Source: Clostridia bacterium (GTDB lineage Bacteria; Bacillota; Clostridia; Oscillospirales; UBA644). Taken from it: DNA of 64,000 nucleotides. Position 1 is the first letter of the stretch. Every line of letters starts with the position of its first letter. The notes below the pieces were generated by a model that saw only the letters and a program-made list of their open reading frames with translations, was not told where the DNA came from and did not search any database. Location of the stretch: assembly GCA_017621705.1 (NCBI GenBank), contig JAGASR010000034.1, positions 122,427 to 186,426 on the forward strand. The letters run 5' to 3'. The position numbers were made by a program, and so were the translations under genes. Of the stretch, positions 9,304 to 18,297 are shown in pieces.

Positions 9304-9341
9304 CAGCACCCCCGATGCGAATTTTCGCATCGGGGGTGCTG
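9304..9341. terminator. Bidirectional terminator between convergent genes
   Basis: Perfect 17-bp stem (CAGCACCCCCGATGCGA and its complement) with loop ATTT. On the - strand it is followed by TTTATTTGTTTGATT, which makes it a good terminator for the kinase operon; the + side has a weaker T-tract. Confidence 0.85.
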
Positions 9342-9370
9342 TTGTATCTGAAAAAAGTAATTTGAAGCAC

Positions 9371-9450
9371 TATTAGCTTGCCGCAAGGCAAATTTAGCTC
9401 GGCAACGCCGAATTTAGCTGTATTTTGAAACTCATAAAGTTTCAAAATAC
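9371..9450 (-). repeat. AGCTAAAT mini-hairpin array 1 (3' of the kinase gene)
   Basis: Read on the - strand, AGCTAAATT separates three stem-loops: TGCC-TTGC-GGCA, CGGC-GTT-GCCG, and a 13-bp stem (9420-9432 with 9438-9450). The last stem uses the final codons of the kinase gene as one arm and an inverted noncoding copy as the other. The octamer runs in the sense direction of the gene it follows. Confidence 0.85.
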
Positions 9451-10409
9451 CTCTCTTCCATCGGCAGCCACTCGTTTTTAAAGCGTTCCAAAAGCCTTGG
9501 GTTTCGCTTTTCGAGCCTGCGGAGCTGTTCGTCCTTTGAGATTTTCAATATTCTTTTAACGTCATACACGTCGCCGAAAGTCGGGTGCAGACTGTAAACT
9601 CCCTCAACGAGCGTTATCGGCTTGCGTTCGACTTCGATTTTTTCGCCCAGGGTCATCGTCGAGCAGTCGAATTTTCGTATAACAAACGGCTTATCGGTAT
9701 GCAAATTGTCGATTATCTCGGCTTTCAGGCGTTCGTAATCGATATTTCCGCCGATTTCGGCAAGTCTTTCGGGCGTTTTTCTTTCGGGCGGCAGAAAATA
9801 GTCGTCGGCATGAAAAACGTTGCAGTCGTAAACTTCCGCAAAAGTTTCTGCAAGAGTCGTCTTTCCCGATGCCGCAGGCCCGTCAACCGCAATAAAAACA
9901 GAGCCTTTTTTATTCAGAATTTCTTCGGTCTCGATGAAAAGATCGATAAGCTCGGCATATTTTTTCTTGACGATGCGGTAATGCGGAGCGTATTTTTCGC
10001 GGTAGATCTCGCTGTGAGACATCGCAGGGTAGCTCATCGCCTTGTATTTTTCAAGAAATTCGATGTTTTCTCTGCTTGTTTTCAGCGGTTCGAGCAGTTT
10101 TTCAAATTCCTCGACCGCATTTTTCTCTCCGTTTGCGGAAAGAACGAAAATTCTGTTCAGAGTTTTGGCTGAAAGCCTGCCCTTGACCGCCGAAAGATGG
10201 ACACGGACAAACTCGCCGCCGATGTCTTCAACCGGGGGCAGATTGGGCGTAAAGTCAACTTCGTCGAACTCTTTTTCGAGGCGCAAAAGGCTCTCGGATT
10301 CGTTTTTTATCATGTGTCCTGCGCCGAATACCCTTTGAAAAAGCAGCTTAACGGAGTCGCTAAGCTGCATTTCGGGATATTTTGACAGGTGATGTGTCAA
10401 TATTTTCAT
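9432..10409 (-). CDS. P-loop kinase related to uridine kinase, with extra N-terminal domain
   Basis: 325 residues. Residues 1-165 form an uncharacterised domain (FQRVFGAGHMI, GGEFVRVHLSAVKG). From about 168 there is a uridine-kinase-like P-loop domain: Walker A GPAASGKTT at 177-185, HADDYFLPPERKT, NIDYERL, LVEGVYSLHP, and ISKDEQLRRLEKRNP. It probably phosphorylates a nucleoside or small metabolite; the substrate cannot be told. The ATG overlaps the aconitase stop by one base (TGATG), so it is translationally coupled to aconitase. A hairpin of array 1 spans its stop codon. Confidence 0.75.
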   Translation of the reverse strand: MKILTHHLSKYPEMQLSDSVKLLFQRVFGAGHMIKNESESLLRLEKEFDEVDFTPNLPPVEDIGGEFVRVHLSAVKGRLSAKTLNRIFVLSANGEKNAVEEFEKLLEPLKTSRENIEFLEKYKAMSYPAMSHSEIYREKYAPHYRIVKKKYAELIDLFIETEEILNKKGSVFIAVDGPAASGKTTLAETFAEVYDCNVFHADDYFLPPERKTPERLAEIGGNIDYERLKAEIIDNLHTDKPFVIRKFDCSTMTLGEKIEVERKPITLVEGVYSLHPTFGDVYDVKRILKISKDEQLRRLEKRNPRLLERFKNEWLPMEERYFETL

Positions 10410-12331
10410 CAGTTATTCTTTGTGTAGTTAAGAAGACCGCCTGCAAGAAGGATATGTGCCTGACGTTCGCTGCGATCGCAGACAAGTTCGATCTTGATGT
10501 TCTTCGTCTTATCGTAAATGAAGATCTGTTCGCCTGCTTCGAGCTCCTTGCGGACGTCTTTGAGGCAGAGAACGTCGCCCTCATCGATAAGGTCGTAGTC
10601 CTGCGGATTTTTGAAGGTGAGGGGGAGAATGCCGGAGTTGATGAGGTTCGCTTTGTGAATTCTTGCGAAGCTCTTTGCGATAACCGCTTTAACGCCGAGC
10701 CAGAGCGGAACGAGAGCCGCATGCTCACGGGAAGAACCCTGACCGTAGTTTTCTCCGCCGATGATAAAGCCGCCTGCGGAGAGTTTTGCTCTGTTGGGGA
10801 ACGCTTTATCGCAAACCTCGAAGCAATACTGGGAGAGGTGAGGGATGTTGGAGCGGTACGGAAGGATCTTTGCGCCTGCAGGCATGATATGGTCGGTGGT
10901 GATATTGTCGCCGACTTTCAAAAGCGCGGGCTTTTCGATGGAAGCGGGGAGCGCTTCGCCAACGGGGAAGGGTTTGATATTCGGGCCGCGGAGAACGAGA
11001 ACATCGTTGCCCTCTTCTGCGGGGGCGATTATCATATTATCGTTAATGGTGAATTTTTCGGGGTTTTCAACGGAAATGTCAACGTCAAGCGTCATCGGGT
11101 CGCAGAAACAACCTTTGATAGCGCTTGCAGCGGCTGTTTCGGGAGAAACGAGGTAGATCTGACCGTCAGCGGTGCCGCTTCTGCCTTCGAAGTTTCTGTT
11201 GAAAGTACGCAGAGAGATACCCGCACTGTTAGGCGACTGACCCATACCGATACAGGGACCGCACGCGCATTCGAGAATTCTTGCGCCTGCTTCGATCATA
11301 GATGCGAGAGCTCCGGAGTCTGCCATCATGCCGAATACCTGCTTGGAACCGGGGGAAACGGTCATGGAGACGTTGTCTGCAACGGTGTTGCCCTTGAGGA
11401 TCTGCGCGATCTTCATCATATCGGTGTAAGAAGAGTTTGTGCAGGAGCCTGCGCAGACCTGGTCGATCTTCATGCCTGCAAGCTCGGAAACAGCGACAAC
11501 TTTATCGGGGCTGTGGGGGCAAGCTGCGAGGGGAACGAGGGTCGAGAGGTCGATCTCGATATTTTCATCGTAAACAACGCCTTCATCGGGGAGCATTTCG
11601 ACAAAATCGTTTTCTCTGCCCTGTGCGGCGAGGAATGCTTTTGTAACGTCATCGGAGGGGAATACGGAAGTCGTAGCGCCGAGCTCTGCGCCCATATTTG
11701 TGATGGTTGCACGTTCGGGAACGGAAAGGGTCTTTACGCCTTCGCCGTAATATTCAACGATCTTGCCTACGCCGCCTTTAACGGACATGATCTGAAGAAC
11801 TTTCAGGATAACGTCCTTTGCGGAAACCATTTTTCTGAGTTTGCCGGTAAGTTTGATACCGACGATTTTCGGCATCGTGAGGTAGAAAGCGCCGCCGCCC
11901 ATTGCAACAGCAACGTCAAGACCGCCTGCACCGATAGCGAGCATGCCGAGGCCGCCGCCCGTGGGGGTGTGAGAGTCACTGCCGAGGAGGGTTTTGCCGG
12001 GGATACCGAATCTTTCGAGGTGAACCTGGTGGCAGATGCCGTTACCGGGTCTGGAATAGTAAATGCCGTGTTTTTTACATACGGTCTGGATGTATCTGTG
12101 GTCGTCTGCGTTCATAAAACCGGACTGAAGGGTGTTATGATCGATATACGCAACGGATCTTTCGGTCTTTACACGGTCGATACCCATAGCTTCGAACTGA
12201 AGATATGCCATGGTGCCGGTAGCATCCTGGGTTAAAGTCTGGTCAATTTTAATGGAAATTTCGCTGCCGGGGATCATTTCGCCGGAAACGAGATGGTTTT
12301 TGATTATTTTCTGTGAGATAGTCTGAGCCAT
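10409..12331 (-). CDS. acnA: Aconitate hydratase
   Basis: Interconverts citrate and isocitrate through a [4Fe-4S] cluster. The 640-residue product is the shorter mitochondrial/clostridial type. Cluster cysteines are Cys297 (VCAGSCTNSS) and Cys357/Cys360 (CACGPCIGMG). Substrate motifs SDSHTPTGGGLGM (about 118-130), DNITTDHIMPAG and the C-terminal swivel domain signature GENYGQGSSREHAAL are present. GGAGAG precedes the ATG. It lies 15 bases after galE and overlaps the downstream kinase. A 617-residue + strand frame inside it is a shadow. Confidence 0.95.
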   Translation of the reverse strand: MAQTISQKIIKNHLVSGEMIPGSEISIKIDQTLTQDATGTMAYLQFEAMGIDRVKTERSVAYIDHNTLQSGFMNADDHRYIQTVCKKHGIYYSRPGNGICHQVHLERFGIPGKTLLGSDSHTPTGGGLGMLAIGAGGLDVAVAMGGGAFYLTMPKIVGIKLTGKLRKMVSAKDVILKVLQIMSVKGGVGKIVEYYGEGVKTLSVPERATITNMGAELGATTSVFPSDDVTKAFLAAQGRENDFVEMLPDEGVVYDENIEIDLSTLVPLAACPHSPDKVVAVSELAGMKIDQVCAGSCTNSSYTDMMKIAQILKGNTVADNVSMTVSPGSKQVFGMMADSGALASMIEAGARILECACGPCIGMGQSPNSAGISLRTFNRNFEGRSGTADGQIYLVSPETAAASAIKGCFCDPMTLDVDISVENPEKFTINDNMIIAPAEEGNDVLVLRGPNIKPFPVGEALPASIEKPALLKVGDNITTDHIMPAGAKILPYRSNIPHLSQYCFEVCDKAFPNRAKLSAGGFIIGGENYGQGSSREHAALVPLWLGVKAVIAKSFARIHKANLINSGILPLTFKNPQDYDLIDEGDVLCLKDVRKELEAGEQIFIYDKTKNIKIELVCDRSERQAHILLAGGLLNYTKNN

Positions 12332-12346
12332 GTCAATCTCTCCGTT

Positions 12347-13354
12347 TTACTTAATATTTTTCTGCCAGTTCCATGTATCTGCGCACATATCTTCGAGGTT
12401 CTTTTCAGCGACCCAGCCGAGGATATCTCTTGCTTTTGTCGCATCTGCGCGCATTTCGTCAATATCGCCGGGACGGCGCGGATCGACGACGTAGGGGATG
12501 GTCATATCGTTTGCCTTTTCGAATGCATGAACGATATCCATAACGCTGTAGCCGGTGCCTGTGCCGAGGTTGAATATCTCGCAGCCTTTTTTCTCTGCCG
12601 CATATTCGAGAGCTTTAACGTGGCCCTTCGCAAGGTCAACAACGTGGATATAGTCACGAACGCCTGTTCCGTCGGGCGTGTTGTAGTCGTTGCCGTAAAC
12701 GTGAAGCATTTCTCTCTTGCCTGCCGCAACCTGCGCGATGTAGGGCATGAGGTTGTTGGGAATTCCGTTCGGGTCTTCGCCGATAAGTCCGCTTTCGTGA
12801 GCGCCGATCGGGTTGAAATAACGGAGAAGAACGACGGACATATTTTCGTCAGCCGCAGCGGCATCGGTAAGGATCTTTTCGATGAAGAGCTTCGTCGTGC
12901 CGTAGGGGTTGGTGGTGGAAGTCGGCATGGTTTCAACGAACGGAACGGGGTTCTTGTCGCCGTAAACAGTCGCTGAAGAGCTGAAAACGAAAACGCCGAC
13001 GCCGAATTCTTTCATAACTTCGAGAAGGGTGAGGGTCGTATCGAGGTTGTTGCGGTAGTACATAACGGGTTTTTTGACCGATTCGGGTACTGCTTTATAG
13101 CCTGCAAAATGAACGACCGCATCTATTTTGTTTTCGGAAAAAACACGGGTCATCGCTTCTTTATCTGCAACGTCTGCCTCGTAAAGCTTGACTTTCTTTC
13201 CGGTAATTTTTTCGCATCTGTCTATGACTTCGGGCTTACTGTTGCAGAAATTGTCAGCAACGATAACGTCAAAGCCGCAGTCGAGAAGTTCAACACAAGT
13301 GTGGGAGCCGATATAGCCGGCGCCGCCGGTGAGAAGAACGTTCATCTTAATCAT
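12347..13354 (-). CDS. galE: UDP-glucose 4-epimerase
   Basis: NAD-dependent SDR epimerase converting UDP-galactose and UDP-glucose. Rossmann motif GGAGYIGSH at the N-terminus, catalytic SSSATVYG serine and YGTTK (Tyr-x-x-x-Lys), then PIGAHESGLIGEDPNGIPNN and YIHVVDLAKGHVKAL, all diagnostic of GalE. I start at 13354 (MIKMNVLLTGG) because AAAGG lies 5 bases upstream; 13345 is the alternative. First gene of galE-acn-kinase on the - strand; a galactose enzyme next to GH35/GH31 genes fits a polysaccharide-using lifestyle. Confidence 0.93.
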   Translation of the reverse strand: MIKMNVLLTGGAGYIGSHTCVELLDCGFDVIVADNFCNSKPEVIDRCEKITGKKVKLYEADVADKEAMTRVFSENKIDAVVHFAGYKAVPESVKKPVMYYRNNLDTTLTLLEVMKEFGVGVFVFSSSATVYGDKNPVPFVETMPTSTTNPYGTTKLFIEKILTDAAAADENMSVVLLRYFNPIGAHESGLIGEDPNGIPNNLMPYIAQVAAGKREMLHVYGNDYNTPDGTGVRDYIHVVDLAKGHVKALEYAAEKKGCEIFNLGTGTGYSVMDIVHAFEKANDMTIPYVVDPRRPGDIDEMRADATKARDILGWVAEKNLEDMCADTWNWQKNIK

Positions 13355-13514
13355 CCATACCTTTCTTTTCGGACAAGAACCTGCCTGCGGCAAGCTCTTA
13401 TTTATTTGAATTATAAATTTTCTTTATCTATTAATATATCATATTTTTATGCATCTTGTCAAGAGAAATGCGGTGTTTGTCATAAAAAAATACAAGAGTC
13501 TGCGTTAAATTATG

Positions 13515-13554
13515 CAACTACCCTTTTGACTTTCTAAAGTCAAAAGGGTAGTTG
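13515..13554. terminator. Strong stem-loop between galE promoter region and the URO-D gene end
   Basis: Perfect 18-bp stem (arms 13515-13532 and 13537-13554) with a 4-base loop. It lies 12 bases past the stop of the - strand URO-D-like gene and should terminate it; the T-tract is modest. Confidence 0.75.
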
Positions 13555-13566
13555 ATTATCAAAGAC

Positions 13567-14652
13567 TTACTTAAATTTTCTTACAAGTTCGCTTATGAGC
13601 AGGAATTTATCGTATGTAACTTTCGGCGGACAGCTGTCGCTGTTTGCGAGGACGAAGCGTTTGCCTTTCATTACGGTCAGAAGATCCCGGACGTTCTTTT
13701 CAAGCTCGTCGAGCGTGCATGTCTCGAAGAAAGTCGGCTCGATGCCGCCGATTATCGCGATATGCTCGGGCAGTATCTTTGATGCGTCCGCAATCGAAAT
13801 ATTGCCTGTCGGGGGCGGCGAGATCGATTCGAGAATATCGATATTCGAGCCTGCAATATGCGGCATGAGATCCTTTAAGTGACCGCATGCGTGGTGCATT
13901 AAAAGTCTGTCTTCTTTATGGATCATGTCGCCCCACTCGTTGATCTCGGGGAGTGTGTATTTTTCAAACATTGCAGGGCTGATATTGGTCGTCGAACTGT
14001 CTTCGTAGAAATTCAGCACCTGAGCGGATGAATCAAGTGTGTATTTGACGGTCTCTCTGTCTCTTTGACGCATTACTTCGAGACATTCCTCGACTATCTC
14101 CGGAAAATCGTAAAGCGCATAAGCCAACGCTTCCGTGCCGCACCAATGCTCGACAAGGTCCTGGAAAGCCGTCTTTGACGCAATACCTATGCAGGGTGCG
14201 CCGACACCGTCTTCGCCGAGAACTTTTTTGCCCTCTTCGAACGGCTGCTGGTTCGGGTAAACGACCGTATTTTCATATATATATTGAAGAACCTTGAAAT
14301 CCTCTTCTTCGCTTACACCGTGACCTGTCAGGAACCACGTGTCCGCATCGGGAGAATACGTTCTTATCTGGTGAAGCTCGCCAACAGGGGTAACGATAGT
14401 TTCGTATTTCTTGTTGCCTTCCTGCTTTACTTTGTATTCGGTATTTTTCTGCTCAATTCTGAAAAGAAGATGAAAACCTCGCATAAGCGGGTCTGCGCCC
14501 ATCTTTTTCATATATTCAAATTCGCCCTGCGCCTGAATTTCGCGCGGAACGTACTGCCAGTAATACGCTAAAAACGGCGACCACGGAACTCTGTCGATCT
14601 CTTTGCCTCTGATAGCGCCGAGTATTCTCTCTCTTGAAGTCATTTCTGCCAT
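13567..14652 (-). CDS. Uroporphyrinogen decarboxylase-like (URO-D superfamily) protein
   Basis: 361 residues. MTSRERILGAIRGKEIDRVPWSP at the start, and HHACGHLKDLMPHIAGSNIDILESISPPPTGN and IIGGIEPTFFETCTLDELE further on, place it in the URO-D/MtaA barrel superfamily. The HACG segment suggests the metal/cobalamin-linked methyltransferase branch more than haem synthesis; no haem genes are nearby. Start at 14652 fits GAGGTG 7 bases upstream. Own transcription unit ending at the 13515 stem-loop. Substrate unknown. Confidence 0.75.
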   Translation of the reverse strand: MAEMTSRERILGAIRGKEIDRVPWSPFLAYYWQYVPREIQAQGEFEYMKKMGADPLMRGFHLLFRIEQKNTEYKVKQEGNKKYETIVTPVGELHQIRTYSPDADTWFLTGHGVSEEEDFKVLQYIYENTVVYPNQQPFEEGKKVLGEDGVGAPCIGIASKTAFQDLVEHWCGTEALAYALYDFPEIVEECLEVMRQRDRETVKYTLDSSAQVLNFYEDSSTTNISPAMFEKYTLPEINEWGDMIHKEDRLLMHHACGHLKDLMPHIAGSNIDILESISPPPTGNISIADASKILPEHIAIIGGIEPTFFETCTLDELEKNVRDLLTVMKGKRFVLANSDSCPPKVTYDKFLLISELVRKFK

Positions 14653-14791
14653 TCGGGAACACCTCGTTAACTCTTTTTTTAATGATAACATATTATTTTT
14701 TGATTGTCAAGGCTTTTCTTTGCTTGACTTTTAAGTTTCAAAGTGCTATAATAGCCAAATATCAAGCAGAAAGAAAGTGAATTTTTTCATA

Positions 14792-16120
14792 ATGAAAAAA
14801 AGAATAATCGGCTGTACGGTTCTTGCCGTGATCATGGCGTTTTTTATTTACGTCTGCTTCGCAGGTCTCACCGTCGGCTCTTTTAATATTCCGCCGAAGC
14901 TCGGGCTTTATACCGAAGACGGAGGCATCCGCCGCGGCCTTGACCTTGATGGCGGCGCATCAATTACTTTTGAACCGGTTCTCGATGATGAATACGACGG
15001 CGATATAAATGCCGACGTCAGCTCCGTCGTCGAAGTAATGCGCAAAAGACTTACAAATCTCGGCTACACCGAAGGCAACGTCTTCCGCACGGGCGAAATG
15101 GGTATCACCGTTGAAATTCCGGGCATTTCAAGCCCCGAAGATGCTATCGATGTCCTCGGTCAGACCGCCGAACTCGCATTCGTAACTTCTGATAACGAAG
15201 TTGTTTTAACGGGTAAGGATATCGTCAGCGCATCCGCAGGCTACGATTCTCACGACAGCTCTTTCATGGTCATTATGAAGATCTCCCCCGAGGCTGTCGA
15301 ACGCTTTTCCGAGGCAACTCTCCGTATGTCGAAAATGCCGATAAATCAGAATTATATCGCAATCGTGCTTGACGAAACGGAGATCGCAAGACCGTATGTT
15401 AAAAATCAGATAAACGATACGGAATGCGTCATCACAACGACTTCTCAGGAAGAGGCGGTCGAATATGCGGCAGTCATTTCCGCAGGCGCGCTTCCGTTTT
15501 CGCTTGAGGCTATCGAACAGCGCTCCATCGGTCCCACCCTCGGCGACGGTGCGCTCGAATCAAGCCTTATCGCGGCGCTTATCGGCATAATTGCTGTCAT
15601 TATTTTAATGGTAACGCTCTATAGGCTTCCGGGGGTCGTTTCTGCGGTCGCACTCGTTTTCTATGTCTCGATCGTCTGCCTTGTCTGCGCGGTTTTCAGA
15701 ATAAACCTTTCGCTTCCCGGTATCGCAGGTGTAATTTTATCGATCGGTATGGCGGTCGATGCGAACGTAATTATATTTGAACGCATAAAAGAAGAGCTTT
15801 TCGCAGGCAAAAGCACCGCAGGCGCCGTAAACGCAGGCTTCGATAAAGCGCTTCTTGCGATCATTGACTCAAATATAACCACCGTCATCGCCGCAATCGT
15901 TCTCATGATCTTCGGCAAGGGCACGATTCAGGGCTTTGCCGTAACGCTTCTTATCGGTGTCATCTGCTCGATGCTCACCGCTGTTTTTGTTACGAAATAT
16001 CTGCTCCGCTCGCTCGTCGTTTTCGGCGTTAAAAATCCCGTTCTTTACGGCCTTTCGAGAAAAAAAGCAGAGCTTCGCCGCCTTGCTTCGATAAGAAACG
16101 GAGGTACCGAAAATGAATGA
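14792..16120 (+). CDS. secD: Protein translocase subunit SecD
   Basis: Membrane partner of SecYEG that uses proton motive force to pull secreted proteins out. First membrane helix at residues 4-24, periplasmic-type P1 domain with GLDLDGGASITFEP, then five C-terminal helices with SIGPTLGDGAL and the signature GMAVDANVIIFERIKEE. 442 residues, a short Gram-positive SecD. A GTG at 14777 is an alternative start (5 more residues). The gene overlaps secF by 8 bases. Confidence 0.92.
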   Translation: MKKRIIGCTVLAVIMAFFIYVCFAGLTVGSFNIPPKLGLYTEDGGIRRGLDLDGGASITFEPVLDDEYDGDINADVSSVVEVMRKRLTNLGYTEGNVFRTGEMGITVEIPGISSPEDAIDVLGQTAELAFVTSDNEVVLTGKDIVSASAGYDSHDSSFMVIMKISPEAVERFSEATLRMSKMPINQNYIAIVLDETEIARPYVKNQINDTECVITTTSQEEAVEYAAVISAGALPFSLEAIEQRSIGPTLGDGALESSLIAALIGIIAVIILMVTLYRLPGVVSAVALVFYVSIVCLVCAVFRINLSLPGIAGVILSIGMAVDANVIIFERIKEELFAGKSTAGAVNAGFDKALLAIIDSNITTVIAAIVLMIFGKGTIQGFAVTLLIGVICSMLTAVFVTKYLLRSLVVFGVKNPVLYGLSRKKAELRRLASIRNGGTENE

Positions 16121-17108
16121 TCTCGCAATAACTTCAAAAAGACGTCCGATCGTTACCGTTGCGATCGTAATTATCGTTGTCGGCATCGTCGGCATGATCG
16201 TTTCATATATTTTTAAAGATAATCCCGATATCGGCCTTCGTTGGGGCATAGATTTTACGGGCGGCACAGTCTTCAATTTTTCGTTAAAACGTGATGTCTC
16301 TCCCGAAGACCTCGTCAAGATCAAAACTATCGTTAAAAATGTTACGGGAGAAAGTCCGTCTCTCGTCCAGAAATCTACCGTTTCGGCAGTCGATACGGAT
16401 GTGTTGAACTCTACCGATATAATAATCGTCAAATGCAACACCGATAAAAATGAGGAAAGGCGCGCGATCCTTGCAAGCATTGCCGAGGAATTTTCGCTCC
16501 CGTTCGATAATGACGGCAATTCCGAAGATGCAGTCGACGCCTCGACCATCGATTGGCTCCTTTCTTCCGACAGCGTGGGACCTGCCGCCGCTTCCGATCT
16601 TTTAAAAAGCGCGATTCTCGCAACGTCAGTCGCAGCGCTTCTGATGCTCGTTTATATTTCGTTCAGATTCGATCTCTATTCGGGCGTCGCCGCCGTCGTT
16701 GCGCTTCTTCATGACTTTTCGATGATGATAATTTTCAACCTCATCTTCGGCGTTCAGATCAATCTGCCGTTTATCGCCGCCGTTCTTACGATCCTCGGCT
16801 ATTCGATCAACGCAACGATCATCATCTTCGACCGTATCCGCGAAAACAGCAAGCTTATGACCGGCGAGCCGTTTGACCGTATTGTCGAAAAAAGTATCCG
16901 CCAGACTATGCGTCGCTCTGTTTTTACGTCTCTTACGACCCTCTTTACGATCGTTATGCTCTTTATTCTCAGCGTCCCCTCAATAAGAGAATTTTCATTC
17001 CCCATTATTGTCGGTATCGTCGCAGGCTTCTTCTCTTCCGTCTTTATCAGCGGAAACGTCTGGATACTGCTCAAGGAAAAGTTCGCAAAAACCGTCGCCG
17101 AAGAATGA
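16113..17108 (+). CDS. secF: Protein translocase subunit SecF
   Basis: Forms a complex with SecD. 331 residues: N-terminal helix (VTVAIVIIVVGIVGMIVSYI), the signature WGIDFTGGTVFNF near residue 47, then the five-helix core containing LGYSINATIIIFDRIREN. GGAGGT is 7 bases before the ATG, and the gene overlaps the end of secD, so SecDF are co-translated. Confidence 0.94.
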   Translation: MNDLAITSKRRPIVTVAIVIIVVGIVGMIVSYIFKDNPDIGLRWGIDFTGGTVFNFSLKRDVSPEDLVKIKTIVKNVTGESPSLVQKSTVSAVDTDVLNSTDIIIVKCNTDKNEERRAILASIAEEFSLPFDNDGNSEDAVDASTIDWLLSSDSVGPAAASDLLKSAILATSVAALLMLVYISFRFDLYSGVAAVVALLHDFSMMIIFNLIFGVQINLPFIAAVLTILGYSINATIIIFDRIRENSKLMTGEPFDRIVEKSIRQTMRRSVFTSLTTLFTIVMLFILSVPSIREFSFPIIVGIVAGFFSSVFISGNVWILLKEKFAKTVAEE

Positions 17109-17134
17109 CACAAAAAATTTACAATTAAACCTAT

Positions 17135-17185
17135 TGACAAAGTGTTCGATGTATGATATAATAAACACATACCAAATAGGTATGA
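17135..17185 (+). promoter_or_regulatory. rrf2-rubrerythrin promoter with palindromic operator
   Basis: TTGACA (17135-17140), 17-base spacer, TATAAT (17158-17163). A perfect inverted repeat CATACC-AAATA-GGTATG (17169-17185) covers the transcription start. Position and symmetry suggest autorepression by the Rrf2 protein encoded 20 bases downstream. Confidence 0.8.
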
Positions 17186-17205
17186 TTTAGAGAGGCAATT
17201 ATATC

Positions 17206-17631
17206 ATGAGATTTACGCTTGAGCAGGATTATTCGATCCGAATAATCTATGAGCTTTGCAGAAATGACGATAAGCGGCTCGACGTTGGTGAACTTTCTTC
17301 TTTAACGGGGGTTACACCGCTCTTCACGCAGAAAATAATGCGGAAGCTTACGGCGTCCGGACTTGTCGAATCGAAAAAAGGCGTTCGCGGAGGCTACACT
17401 CTTGCGGCAGGCAGAAATCCTTCGAATATCTCGCTTTGCGATGTTTTCGAGGCGACCGCCGGTGAGATGTGCATAAATGCGTGTCTCGGTCATTCGTATG
17501 AGTGTACAAGACCCGAGGTAGTCGAAAACGAAGGCAACTGCTGTATCCAGAAAGCGATAAAGCTGTTGAATAAAGACCTTATCGAAGCTCTCAGCTCAGT
17601 GACTTTTGAGAAAATATTAAATAACAAATAA
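17206..17631 (+). CDS. Rrf2-family (IscR-like) transcriptional regulator
   Basis: 141 residues. Winged-helix DNA-binding domain at residues 2-66 (RLDVGELSSLTGVTPLFTQK, VESKKGVRGGYTLA). The C-terminal half has five cysteines, Cys89, Cys93, Cys100, Cys112 and Cys113, arranged like Fe-S-ligating Rrf2 members. It lies 18 bases before the rubrerythrin gene, so it most likely senses redox or iron-sulfur status and controls the peroxide-reducing rubrerythrin and itself through the palindrome at 17169. Confidence 0.85.
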   Translation: MRFTLEQDYSIRIIYELCRNDDKRLDVGELSSLTGVTPLFTQKIMRKLTASGLVESKKGVRGGYTLAAGRNPSNISLCDVFEATAGEMCINACLGHSYECTRPEVVENEGNCCIQKAIKLLNKDLIEALSSVTFEKILNNK

Positions 17632-17649
17632 TTAAGGAGACGAACTGAA

Positions 17650-18240
17650 ATGAAAAAATTTGTATGCCCTGTCTGCGGTTATGTACATGAAGGAGACGCA
17701 GCTCCCGAAAAATGCCCCGTTTGCAAAGTTGCAGGCGAAAAATTCAAGGTAATGGAAGACGGCGCTAAACTCGCTGCCGAACACGAATACGGCGTTTACG
17801 GCAAGACCGTTAAAAATAACCCCGATATCTCTGATGAAGATAAAAAATATATTTTTGAACAGCTTATGGCTAACTTCAACGGCGAATGCGCTGAAGTAGG
17901 TATGTATCTCTGCATGGCTCGCATCGCTCACCGCGAAGGCTATCCCGAAGTAGGTCTCTACTGGGAAAAAGCTGCTTACGAAGAAGCTGAACACGCTGCT
18001 AAATTCGCTGAACTCCTCGGTGAAGATCTCGAGCCCAACATGAAGGCTACCACCAAAGACAACCTCAAATGGAGAATTGACTGCGAATACGGTGCAACCC
18101 AGGGCAAATTCGACCTCGCAGCTTGCGCTAAGAAGAACGGCCTCGACGCAATCCACGACACCGTTCACGAAATGGCTCGCGACGAAGCTCGTCACGGCCG
18201 TGGCCTCGAAGGTCTCCTCAAGAGATATTTCAATAACTAA
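17650..18240 (+). CDS. Reverse rubrerythrin (N-terminal rubredoxin + ferritin-like diiron domain)
   Basis: 196 residues. The N-terminal rubredoxin domain has Cys6-x-x-Cys9 and Cys22-x-x-Cys25 for one iron. The ferritin-like domain (about 55-196) carries diiron glutamates in [22 protein letters not shown] and the C-terminal DEARHGRG. This domain order is the clostridial reverse rubrerythrin, an NADH-linked peroxide and oxygen scavenger. AAGGAGAC precedes the ATG. Its last 60 bases (18181-18240) recur four more times, whole or in part, in the next 5 kb, where they border inserted gene units. Confidence 0.92.
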   Translation: MKKFVCPVCGYVHEGDAAPEKCPVCKVAGEKFKVMEDGAKLAAEHEYGVYGKTVKNNPDISDEDKKYIFEQLMANFNGECAEVGMYLCMARIAHREGYPEVGLYWEKAAYEEAEHAAKFAELLGEDLEPNMKATTKDNLKWRIDCEYGATQGKFDLAACAKKNGLDAIHDTVHEMARDEARHGRGLEGLLKRYFNN

Positions 18241-18265
18241 TATACCTATCGTCCTTGATGAATGG

Positions 18266-18297
18266 GAGAGCAAGTTTCGGCTTGCTCTCTTTTTTTG
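18266..18297 (+). terminator. Rubrerythrin terminator (T0)
   Basis: GAGAGCAAG-TTTCGG-CTTGCTCTC followed by a run of T. The same terminator with few changes recurs after later R copies (19377, 20125, 22953). Confidence 0.9.

Noticed and set aside
10382..12235. 617-residue open frame on the + strand
   Set aside because: Antisense to aconitase; caused by biased codon use of a GC-richer gene, no ribosome site, no motif.
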